The notes under the pieces are model-generated. The model was given only the letters and a program-made list of their open reading frames with translations, was not told the origin of the DNA and made no database searches. 5,297 bases of DNA from Actinomycetes bacterium (GTDB lineage: Bacteria > Actinomycetota > Actinomycetes > Actinomycetales > Cellulomonadaceae): assembly GCA_023424135.1 (NCBI GenBank), contig JAFAEH010000219.1:1-5297 (forward strand), read 5' to 3'. The translations under genes and the position numbers were made by a program. Positions 1-5,284 of this stretch are shown here, one piece after another. Each line of letters begins with the position of its first letter. The stretch's first letter is position 1.

Positions 1-646
1 TCGCACGGCCGGGCGTGCGACGGTCGCCCCGCGAGGCCGTCGGCGGCGCGGACGACGCCGGCGCCGCGGCCTCGGGCTCGGCCACGGGCGCATCGGGCTC
101 GAGCGTCGCGGCCGTCTGCGTGACGAGGTCGGCGAGCGCGTCCGCGCCGATCACGGTGTCCGCGACCGCGCGGTACGCGGACGCGGCGGGCGACGCCGTG
201 ATGATCGTGACCCGGCGGTCGTCGGCACGGCAGCGCTGCGCGAGCGGTGTGAAGTCCGCATCGGCGGACACGATGACGAACTCGTCGTACCGGGTCGGCG
301 CCGCGAGCGCGTCGACCGCGTCGAGCACGAGGTTGATGTCGGCGCTCGACTTGCCCTGCTGCGTGAGCGACGGGCAGTCGACGACCTGGAAGCCGGCCCG
401 CGTGAAGTTCGGCCGGAACCGCGCGTACACCGACGGGTTCAGGTAGCACGCCCGCACCAGGAACCGGCGCGTGAGGTCGCCGTCGACGTCCGAGCCCTGG
501 CCCAGCTCGGACAACCAGTGGCCGGGGTCGGTCGCGAAGGCCTCGGCGGCCCGCGGGTCGAGCCGCGCCAGGCCGATGTACACGTTGTCGAAGTCCACGA
601 AGAGCGCGGAGCGCAGCCGACGGGACGGTTCGGGGGTGACGGTCAC
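1..646 (-). CDS. NYN-domain (PIN-like, LabA-type) putative ribonuclease, C-terminus cut by window edge
   Basis: Reading the minus strand from a GTG at 646-644 gives 215 residues with no stop before the left edge, so the gene is partial at its 3' end. Residues about 12-178 look like a NYN domain. LFVDFDN (15-21) carries the N-terminal acidic cluster. SSADINLVLDAVDAL (100-114) carries the middle Asp residues, and VIVSADADFTPL (124-135) is the typical S-x-D-x-D-F strand-loop. NYN domains share the PIN nuclease fold and use these Asp residues to bind metal; members are thought to cleave or bind RNA in the cytoplasm. From about residue 183 the chain becomes an Ala/Pro/Glu-rich, probably disordered tail; longer relatives may carry a further C-terminal domain, which would lie outside the window. 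The start is favoured because the ATG eight bases upstream is out of frame and stops after three codons. Family assignment is firm; the RNA target is unknown. The gene is divergent from the ThrE-family gene. Confidence 0.88.
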   Translation of the reverse strand, partial: MTVTPEPSRRLRSALFVDFDNVYIGLARLDPRAAEAFATDPGHWLSELGQGSDVDGDLTRRFLVRACYLNPSVYARFRPNFTRAGFQVVDCPSLTQQGKSSADINLVLDAVDALAAPTRYDEFVIVSADADFTPLAQRCRADDRRVTIITASPAASAYRAVADTVIGADALADLVTQTAATLEPDAPVAEPEAAAPASSAPPTASRGDRRTPGRA

Positions 647-666
647 GGTCCCATCCTGCCCTCCTC
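643..666 (-). promoter_or_regulatory. Strong Shine-Dalgarno plus three-codon upstream frame overlapping the NYN start
   Basis: On the minus strand GAGGAGGG (666-659) sits four bases before an ATG (654-652). That ATG opens a frame of only Met-Gly-Pro followed by TGA (645-643). The TGA overlaps the NYN start codon as GTGA (646-643). The strong ribosome site is therefore ideally placed for the minimal frame and lies 12 bases from the GTG; a weaker AGGA (657-654) lies seven bases from the GTG. This could mean that the NYN start is reached by termination-reinitiation, or that the purine-rich stretch simply serves the GTG at long spacing. The sequence layout is certain; its function is inference. 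Confidence 0.4.
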
Positions 667-718
667 GTCCGGGGCGCGTGCGACGTCCGGTGTCGGTAAC
701 CTGCCGACGAGGGCGGGG
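647..718. promoter_or_regulatory. Divergent intergenic region between NYN and ThrE-family genes
   Basis: These 72 bp separate two genes read outward, so promoters for both must lie here or overlap the gene starts. On the plus strand TAACCT (697-702) fits the actinobacterial -10 pattern TAnnnT, but no convincing -35 hexamer is visible at the usual distance. The same hexamer lies in the spacer of a short inverted repeat, GTCGG (692-696) and CCGAC (704-708), so a dimeric regulator bound there would cover the putative -10. The repeat is only 5 bp per arm and could be chance in DNA of this composition. Confidence 0.35.
709..713 (+). promoter_or_regulatory. Ribosome binding site that decides the ThrE-family start
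   Basis: GAGGG lies five bases before the GTG at 719 and eleven before the in-frame GTG at 725. No ATG occurs in this frame between the NYN gene start and codon 268 of the exporter, so a GTG start is needed to include the N-terminal tail. Spacing favours 719, but 725 cannot be excluded. Confidence 0.5.
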
Positions 719-2713
719 GTGGTCGTGCTGGACACGGTGGTGCGGACGGCCGTCGAGCCGCCGGGCGACGACGGCCAGGAGGCGCAGGACGCGGTCACGT
801 CGCAACCCACGCCGACGCCGACGGACACCGCGGAGCCGACCCCGAGCGACGAGGCGACGGTCACGGTCGAACCCACACCCGTACCGACGTCGAGCGTCGA
901 GCCGACCCCGGACCCGACGACGACGCCGGCGGAGCCCCAGGAGACCCCGGCCGCGACGGTGTCGCCGGAGCCGACGTCCGAGCCGTCCTCGTCGCCGTCG
1001 CCGACCACCACGGCCACGGTGCAGGTGCCCGTGTGGCCGTCGCGGCCCGCGGTCACCGAGTCCAGCGTGCCGTGGGGCGTCGTCGTGGTCGCGCTGGTCG
1101 TGCTCGTCGCCGCGGCGGCGGGTCTGTGGTGGTGGTGGCGCCGGTTCGGTGCGCGCGAGGCGCAGGTCCGCGCCGGGAGCGCGGCGGTGCGCCCGTCGGC
1201 ACCCGGCGGGGCGTGGGGGGAGACGGCCGGTGACGACGCGCCGACGGTCGTCCTGCCCGTCCCCGACGAGGGCGCCGACGACCTGCATGCCGACGCCCCG
1301 ACGGTGGTGCTGCCGCGGGCGTCGGACCGGGTGGACGTCGCGACCGAGCCGACCGGCCGTGTCGACGACACGACGTACCCGGTCGACGTCGCGACGGGCG
1401 CCGCCCCGGGCGCTGCCCCGGGCGCTGCGGACGACGTCCCGCGGGACACCCCCGACGCGACGCCCCTCACGGCGCACGCGGACGCGAGCGTGCGGTTCCT
1501 CGTGCGGCTCGGCGAGGCGATGGTCGACGCGGGCTCGCCGATCGTGCAGGTCGACGCGACGCTGCGGCGCGTCGCGGAGGTCAACGGGCTGCCGGACGTC
1601 GCGGTCGTCACCTTCCCGACCGCGCTCATGGTGTCGGTGCCGCAGCACGACACGGTGCAGACCGCCGTGTCGGGGGCGGGGACGCGTGTGCTGCGTCTCG
1701 ACCAGGTCGGCGACGTGCTGCACCTCGCCGACGCCGCGGCGCGCGGCGACGTGCGACCGCGCGCGGGCCTCGTGCGTCTCGACGCGATCGTGCGCTCCGA
1801 GCCGGCCTCGACCGCGCTGCGCCGGTCGGCCGGGTACGTGACGGTCGCCGCGGGGCTCTCGCTCGTCCTGGGCGGCGGGTGGCTCGACGTGCTGGTCGCG
1901 GCCGTCCTCGGTGGTGCGGTGGCGGTGCTGACGGCGCTGACCCGGCGCGTTCCGGCGGTGTACCAGGGGCTGCTTGTCGCGGTCTGCGCGTTCGCGGTGG
2001 CGGTGCCCGTGCTGCTGCTCGTGCGCACGGGGTGGTCGGTGGGGCTGCTCGCGCCGCTCGTCGCGCCGCTCGTGACGTTCCTGCCGGGCGCCCTGCTGAC
2101 GACCGGGGTGATCGACCTGGCGACGCGGCAGATGATCGCGGGGTCCGCGCGCCTCGCGGCGGGTGTCATGCAGCTCGTGCTGCTCGCGCTCGGCATCACC
2201 GCCGCCGCAGGCCTGGTCGGTGTGCCCGCGGCGGACGTCGGGTCCGGGGGCGGCCAGCCGCTCGGCTGGGCGGGGCCGTGGATCGGCGTGCTCGTCTATG
2301 CCGTCGGCGTCGTGCTGCACAACGACGCGCACCGTGGTGCGCTCCCGTGGATCACGCTCGTGCTCGTCGTCGCGTACGCGGGGCAGGTGCTCGGGGGTGT
2401 GCTGCTCGGTGCCGTCGTGTCGTCGTTCGTCGGTGCGCTCGCGATGACCCCGGTCGCGATGCTCGCCGCTACCCGGCCCAGCGGCCCGCCGTTCCTGGTG
2501 ACGTTCCTGCCCGGGTTCTGGGTCCTCGTCCCGGGGGCGCTCGGCCTGGTGGGGGTCACGTCGGCCATCGGGCACTCCACCGACCAGGCCGTGACGACGA
2601 TCGTCACGACGGGGGTCTCGATGGTCGCGATCAGCCTCGGCGTGCTCGCCGGGCTGGCGCTCGGTGGCGGGTTGCAGCGCCGTCTCGCACCGGACGCGCC
2701 GCGCATCGTCTAG
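719..2713 (+). CDS. ThrE-family threonine/serine exporter with long N-terminal extension
   Basis: This gene encodes a 664-residue inner-membrane protein. The conserved core begins near residue 258 with a soluble cytoplasmic segment (FLVRLGEAMVDAGSPIVQVDATLRRV, about 260-285; VVTFPTALMVSV, 296-307), typical of the ThrE/DUF1212 family. About ten hydrophobic segments follow between 372 and 650, including FLPGALLTTGVIDLATRQMIAG (454-475) and, in the ThrE_2-like half, GPPFLVTFLPGFWVLVPGALGLVG (589-612). Known ThrE of Corynebacterium exports L-threonine and L-serine using the proton motive force; substrate here is inferred from family. Ahead of the core come a Pro/Thr/Glu-rich tail (about 28-101), an extra membrane helix (119-140, ending WWWWRR) and a low-complexity linker (145-257). 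GTG 719 is chosen because GAGGG at 709-713 lies five bases upstream; GTG 725 is a close alternative. Starts before 646 would overlap the divergent NYN gene and give atypical sequence. Confidence 0.88.
   Translation: MVVLDTVVRTAVEPPGDDGQEAQDAVTSQPTPTPTDTAEPTPSDEATVTVEPTPVPTSSVEPTPDPTTTPAEPQETPAATVSPEPTSEPSSSPSPTTTATVQVPVWPSRPAVTESSVPWGVVVVALVVLVAAAAGLWWWWRRFGAREAQVRAGSAAVRPSAPGGAWGETAGDDAPTVVLPVPDEGADDLHADAPTVVLPRASDRVDVATEPTGRVDDTTYPVDVATGAAPGAAPGAADDVPRDTPDATPLTAHADASVRFLVRLGEAMVDAGSPIVQVDATLRRVAEVNGLPDVAVVTFPTALMVSVPQHDTVQTAVSGAGTRVLRLDQVGDVLHLADAAARGDVRPRAGLVRLDAIVRSEPASTALRRSAGYVTVAAGLSLVLGGGWLDVLVAAVLGGAVAVLTALTRRVPAVYQGLLVAVCAFAVAVPVLLLVRTGWSVGLLAPLVAPLVTFLPGALLTTGVIDLATRQMIAGSARLAAGVMQLVLLALGITAAAGLVGVPAADVGSGGGQPLGWAGPWIGVLVYAVGVVLHNDAHRGALPWITLVLVVAYAGQVLGGVLLGAVVSSFVGALAMTPVAMLAATRPSGPPFLVTFLPGFWVLVPGALGLVGVTSAIGHSTDQAVTTIVTTGVSMVAISLGVLAGLALGGGLQRRLAPDAPRIV
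1396..1431 (+). repeat. 12-bp tandem repeat inside the ThrE-family linker
   Basis: The unit GGGCGCYGCCCC occurs at 1396-1407 and 1408-1419, with a decayed third copy at 1420-1431. It is in frame and encodes Gly-Ala-Ala-Pro repeats (about residues 227-237). Each unit is self-complementary at its ends (GGGC/GCCC), which favours slippage. It lies in a linker where length changes should be tolerated. Confidence 0.7.
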
Positions 2714-2762
2714 CCACACACCCTGTGGGCGCGGACGCGGGTGGGTGGTGGCCCGTCCGGGT

Positions 2763-2787
2763 GAGAGTGCGATCCGATCGCCCTCTC
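2763..2787. repeat. Palindrome copy 1
   Basis: GAGAGTGCGATC and GATCGCCCTCTC flank a single central C; eleven of the twelve arm positions are complementary. An alternative outer stem is also available: CGGGTGAG at 2758-2765 is perfectly complementary to CTCACCCG at 2796-2803. It shares GAG (2763-2765) with the inner arm, so the inner and outer hairpins cannot both form completely. Confidence 0.75.
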
Positions 2788-2815
2788 GCGCCGGGCTCAC
2801 CCGCCCCATCCCCGT

Positions 2816-2840
2816 GAGAGTGCGATCCGATTGCTCGCTC
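2816..2840. repeat. Palindrome copy 2, right arm decayed
   Basis: The left arm, GAGAGTGCGATC, is identical to that of copy 1, as is the preceding GT. The right arm reads GATTGCTCGCTC and has lost part of its complementarity. The 15-bp upstream flank seen in copies 1 and 3 is missing here; the preceding sequence is C-rich instead. Confidence 0.65.
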
Positions 2841-2862
2841 GCGGCGGGGTGGTGGCCCGTCA

Positions 2863-2899
2863 GGGCGTGAGAGAGCGATCCGATCGCCCTCTCGCGCCC
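2863..2899. terminator. Palindrome copy 3 as a 37-nt stem, possible bidirectional terminator
   Basis: Arms 2863-2880 and 2882-2899 are complementary at 16 of 18 positions, with one G-T wobble and one A-C mismatch, around a central C at 2881. In RNA the stem would close with a short loop around TCCGA. It contains the 25-bp repeat copy 3 (2869-2893) and begins four bases beyond the stop codon of the minus-strand gene at 2903. It lies about 150 bp past the stop of the ThrE-family gene. No T-run follows on either strand, so a classical Rho-independent terminator is not shown; many actinobacterial terminators lack the T-run. The termination role is inference from position and stem strength. Confidence 0.45.
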
Positions 2900-2902
2900 G
2901 GG

Positions 2903-3577
2903 TCAGTCGTCGCGGCGGACGAGCGCGGCCGCGCGGGCCGCGAGCAGGCCCCCGACGCCGGTGCGACCTGCGCGCAGACGCGCGAACGCGTCCGCGTCCG
3001 GTCCGCCGGGCGGGCGGCGGGGCAGCGAGTCGACCGCGACGAGCCACACCGGCCAGCCGAGCAGCCGGCTCACGGTCATCAGGCGTTCCGACTCCGACTC
3101 GGACTCGCCGAGTTCCTCGGCGAGCAGCTCCGTGAGCTCGTCCGCGGCCGCCGGCGCGTCCGCGAGCGTGGCGAGCGCACGCACGTGCTCCAGACCGCGC
3201 ACGCCGTACGCCTCGTCGTCGTCCGGGAACGCGACGTGCGCGTCGGACAGGTAGTCCACGACCGCGTCGTCGCCGTCGTGCGCCCACAGCCGCAGCAGCG
3301 CGTCACGGACGACGAGCACGGTGACCACCCGCGCGTGCAGGTCGGCCGCGACGAGCGCGGCGAGGTCGGGGACCCGCCGGCGGCGCGCCGCGACGTGACC
3401 GGTCGGCCGGTCCGGCACGGCCACGACCCAGCCGTCCTGCGCCGGGCCGACCCAGCCCGAGAAGCGCTCGCGTGCGAGGGTGCGCAGCAGGTCTTCGCGC
3501 GCGGCACGCACCAGCAGCGCCGCGTACGTCGGCCCCACGGTCTCGTCGAGCCCCTGCATCGTCCCGTCGTCGCTCAC
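2903..3577 (-). CDS. Uncharacterised soluble actinobacterial protein, 224 residues
   Basis: I cannot name this protein's family. It has no signal peptide and no membrane helix, so it is probably cytoplasmic. A mixed alpha/beta N-terminal half includes a strand-like stretch VVTVLVVRDALLRLWAH (84-100) followed by DGDDAVVDYLSD (101-112), the pattern of a sensor-like or SUKH-like small domain, though no catalytic motif is evident. A helical, acidic part follows (DELTELLAEELGESESESERL, 146-166, with an ESESESE run at 158-164), then LLGWPVWLVAVDSLPRRPPGG (172-192) and an Ala/Arg-rich tail. The GTG at 3577 is chosen because residues before it are atypical and run into the spacer; it lacks a clear Shine-Dalgarno. 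CAGACT seven to twelve bases upstream suggests a leaderless start. ATG 3559 is the alternative (218 residues). The gene converges on the ThrE-family gene through the repeat cluster and diverges from the hydrolase pair. Confidence 0.72.
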   Translation of the reverse strand: MSDDGTMQGLDETVGPTYAALLVRAAREDLLRTLARERFSGWVGPAQDGWVVAVPDRPTGHVAARRRRVPDLAALVAADLHARVVTVLVVRDALLRLWAHDGDDAVVDYLSDAHVAFPDDDEAYGVRGLEHVRALATLADAPAAADELTELLAEELGESESESERLMTVSRLLGWPVWLVAVDSLPRRPPGGPDADAFARLRAGRTGVGGLLAARAAALVRRDD

Positions 3578-3695
3578 AGGGCGAGTCTGGCAGCACCGCG
3601 ACGCGCGGACACGCTCGACCGGTGCGTCCAAGGCTGCCGACCAGGCTCCGGGCGTGCGACGATCCTGCTGGTCAGCGCGTGACGAGGAGGGGTGC
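3578..3695. promoter_or_regulatory. Divergent intergenic region upstream of the hydrolase operon
   Basis: These 118 bp must hold the starts of transcription for the uncharacterised gene and the hydrolase pair. On the minus strand CAGACT (3589-3584) ends six bases before the GTG at 3577, the spacing expected for a -10 element of a leaderless message, but no good -35 is visible. On the plus strand I see no clear -10. GACCAG (3639-3644) and CTGGTC (3668-3673) form a widely spaced 6-bp inverted repeat that may be chance. Confidence 0.3.
3684..3690 (+). promoter_or_regulatory. Strong ribosome binding site of the first hydrolase
   Basis: GAGGAGG lies five bases before the ATG at 3696. It fixes this start over any in-frame codon further upstream, where the frame would enter the divergent gene. 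It is the strongest gene-start signal in the window for a gene of normal length. Confidence 0.85.
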
Positions 3696-4502
3696 ATGCC
3701 GCAGACGGTCAAGGGGTCCCAGGCGCCGAGCGGGCTGAACGTGCGGATCGACCGGGTGTGCCTCGGCGGGCTCGCGCTGCGCACGTGGACCACGTGGATC
3801 GACGGGACCGACGGGGACGTGCCGCAGGAGGACCGCCACGACATCGTCCTGGTCCACGGCCTCGGGGTGAGCTCGCAGTACTTCGAGCGGCTCGCCGTGC
3901 ACCTGGGCCGCACGGGTGCCGTGCACCTGCTGGACCTGCCCGGGTTCGCGGGCGTGCCCCGGCCGCGGGGGCACCTGGAGATCCAGGACTTCGCGGAGCT
4001 GATCGCGCGCTGGGTGCGGCACGCAGGGCTGGAGCGGCCCACGTTCGTGGGGCACTCGATGGGCTCGCAGATCATCACCGAGGTGCTCGCGTCCACACCG
4101 GGGATTGCGTCGCACGCCGTGCTCGTCGGCCCGCCGGTCAACGCCGACGAGCGCTCGGTCGTGCGGCAGGCGCTGCGCCTCGCGCAGAGCTCGCTGCACG
4201 AGTCGGCCCGCACGCGCGGCATCGCGCTGCGCGGGTACGTCGAGTGCGGTCCGCACTGGTTCGCCTCGGTGCTGCCGCGCATGCTGCGCTACCCGATCGA
4301 GGAGCGGCTGCCGGACGTCGACGTCCCCGTCCTCGTCGTGCGCGGCGAGCACGACCACGTCGCCCCGCGCGCCTGGGTCGAGCTGCTCGCCGACGCCGCC
4401 CCGCAGGGCCGGTGGGTCGAGATCCCGGACGCGTCGCACGCCGTGATCTACGAGCACAGCCGGCAGATGGGGCGGCTCGTGCTGGAGCACGTGGGGCGAT
4501 GA
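3696..4502 (+). CDS. Alpha/beta-fold hydrolase, 268 residues, first gene of a two-hydrolase operon
   Basis: This is a cytoplasmic serine hydrolase of the alpha/beta fold, of usual length for the single-domain family. After a short N-terminal strand region comes the oxyanion motif VHGLGVSS (53-60). DLPGFAGVPRP (80-90) is the typical loop after strand 4. The nucleophile elbow is VGHSMGSQ (118-125) with Ser121, the acid lies in VRGEHDHVAP (215-224) with Asp220, and the general base in PDASHAV (244-250) with His248. All three catalytic residues are present, so an active esterase, lipase, lactonase or related C-C/C-O hydrolase is expected. Motifs of this type do not fix the substrate. A cap region lies between about 147 and 207. 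No signal peptide is seen. The stop overlaps the start of the next hydrolase (ATGA), indicating co-translation and probably a shared pathway. Confidence 0.9.
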   Translation: MPQTVKGSQAPSGLNVRIDRVCLGGLALRTWTTWIDGTDGDVPQEDRHDIVLVHGLGVSSQYFERLAVHLGRTGAVHLLDLPGFAGVPRPRGHLEIQDFAELIARWVRHAGLERPTFVGHSMGSQIITEVLASTPGIASHAVLVGPPVNADERSVVRQALRLAQSSLHESARTRGIALRGYVECGPHWFASVLPRMLRYPIEERLPDVDVPVLVVRGEHDHVAPRAWVELLADAAPQGRWVEIPDASHAVIYEHSRQMGRLVLEHVGR

Positions 4503-5284
4503 CGTCGCCCGTGCCGGGGGCCCGCGGGGCGCTGCGCGCCGCGGGGCGTCGCGCCGCGCACCTCGCCCGTCGGGCCCGTCAGGGCGTCGCCTGGGGGCGC
4601 GACTACGCGTGGATCGTGCGCTCGCAGGCCACCGCCCCGGCGCGCGCCCTGACAGCCCGCGGCCTCGCGACCGGTGACCGTGCGCCCGTCGTGCTGCTGC
4701 CCGGCATCTACGAGACGTGGCCGGTGCTGTCCGGGCTCGCACGCACGCTGCACGCCGCGGGTCATCCCGTGCACGTCGTGCCCGCGCTCGGGCTCAACCG
4801 GCGCCCGCTCGACGCGTCCGCCGCACTCGTCGGCGCCCGGATGCGGGCGCTCGCGCTCGACGGCGTCGTGCTCGTCGCGCACTCCAAGGGTGGGCTCGTG
4901 GGCAAGCTCGTCCTGGCCGACCCCGAGGTGGGGCACCGGGTCGCGGGACTCGTGGCGGTCAACACGCCGTTCGCCGGGTCGGTGTACGCGCGGTGGTTCC
5001 CCGCGCGCTCGGTGCGCGCGCTGTCGCCGGTCGACCCGCACGTGCTGGCCCTGGCACGCGACGTCGCGACGCATGCGCGCATCTGGTCGGTGTACGCCCG
5101 GTTCGACCCGCACGTGCCCGCCGGCAGCGAGCTGCCCGGTGCGGTCAACGTGCGCCTGCCGCTCGACGGGCACTTCCGGGTCCTGGACGACCCGCGGCTG
5201 CACGCCGTCGTGCTCGACGCCGTCGCCGCGCTCGGGGACGGTGCGCGCGGGGGCACGACGGCGGACGGGCCGCCGCCGGCCTGA
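4499..5284 (+). CDS. Alpha/beta hydrolase of lipase/PGAP1-like type, 261 residues, second gene of the operon
   Basis: The start ATG overlaps the preceding stop as ATGA (4499-4502); there is only a weak G-rich stretch upstream, so translation is probably coupled. A basic, amphipathic N-terminus (about 9-41, rich in Arg and Ala, with WGRDYAWIV) has no hydrophobic core for a signal peptide and could touch membranes. The hydrolase core follows. VVLLPGIYETW (64-74) forms the oxyanion region. VLVAHSKGGLVGKLVL (124-139) holds the nucleophile Ser129 in an A-H-S-K-G-G elbow. YARFDPHVP (199-207) supplies Asp203, and PLDGHFRVL (221-229) supplies His225. NTPFAGS (155-161) resembles the loop after the elbow in triacylglycerol lipase and PGAP1-like enzymes. 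A lipid or bulky ester substrate is a reasonable inference. The sequence is clearly different from its neighbour, so this is not a recent duplication. The C-terminal tail (247-261) is Gly/Pro-rich and probably disordered. Confidence 0.88.
   Translation: MTSPVPGARGALRAAGRRAAHLARRARQGVAWGRDYAWIVRSQATAPARALTARGLATGDRAPVVLLPGIYETWPVLSGLARTLHAAGHPVHVVPALGLNRRPLDASAALVGARMRALALDGVVLVAHSKGGLVGKLVLADPEVGHRVAGLVAVNTPFAGSVYARWFPARSVRALSPVDPHVLALARDVATHARIWSVYARFDPHVPAGSELPGAVNVRLPLDGHFRVLDDPRLHAVVLDAVAALGDGARGGTTADGPPPA

Larger units (their letters stand above)
2743..2905. repeat. Three-copy palindromic repeat cluster between convergent genes
   Basis: A 25-bp imperfect palindrome is present three times, at 2763-2787, 2816-2840 and 2869-2893, all in the same orientation and exactly 53 bp apart start to start. 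Each begins GAGAG and shares GCGATCCGAT; the first and third end in CGCCCTCTC, while the second has a decayed right arm (TGCTCGCTC). Copies 1 and 3 also share a 15-bp upstream flank (2743-2757 and 2847-2861, starting GGGTGGTGGCCC) and a CGCGCC-rich downstream flank, so they look like a duplicated unit of about 58 bp. No protein-coding role is likely. The cluster could be a repetitive extragenic palindrome family, binding sites, or transcription stop structures for the genes converging on it. Confidence 0.8.

Noticed and set aside
518..718. Upstream extension of the exporter frame to an ATG at 518
   Set aside because: It would overlap the first 129 bp of the NYN gene on the other strand, and the encoded residues look like antisense noise. 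The GTG at 719 has its own ribosome site.
471..1841. Open frame of 456 codons on the plus strand, rich in Arg and Pro
   Set aside because: It is out of frame with both the NYN and exporter genes, and its composition is typical of a frame-shifted read of GC-rich coding DNA.
643..2199. Open frame of 518 codons on the minus strand, opposite the exporter
   Set aside because: Its product is low-complexity Ser/Thr/Arg sequence without a domain, and it lies antisense to a gene with clear ThrE motifs. Long shadow frames are expected at this GC content.
2714..2728. Small hairpin CCACA/TGTGG directly after the exporter stop as a terminator
   Set aside because: A 5-bp stem with a 5-base loop and no T-run is too weak to claim.
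2743..2905. The repeat cluster as a CRISPR array
   Set aside because: Only three copies exist and one is decayed. The sequences between them are partly duplicated rather than unique, and no cas gene is near.
2631..3287. Minus-strand open frame reading across the palindromes
   Set aside because: It runs through the end of the exporter, the repeat cluster and part of another gene, and its product is Arg/Ala/Gly-rich noise.
2831..3682. Plus-strand open frame of 283 codons through the repeats and opposite the uncharacterised gene
   Set aside because: Its product is Arg/His/Val-rich without domain features. The minus-strand frame has a sensible amino-acid composition, and its stop sits just beside the repeat cluster.
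3672..4742. Minus-strand open frame of 356 codons opposite the first hydrolase
   Set aside because: It is antisense to a gene with a complete catalytic triad, and its product has no recognisable motif.
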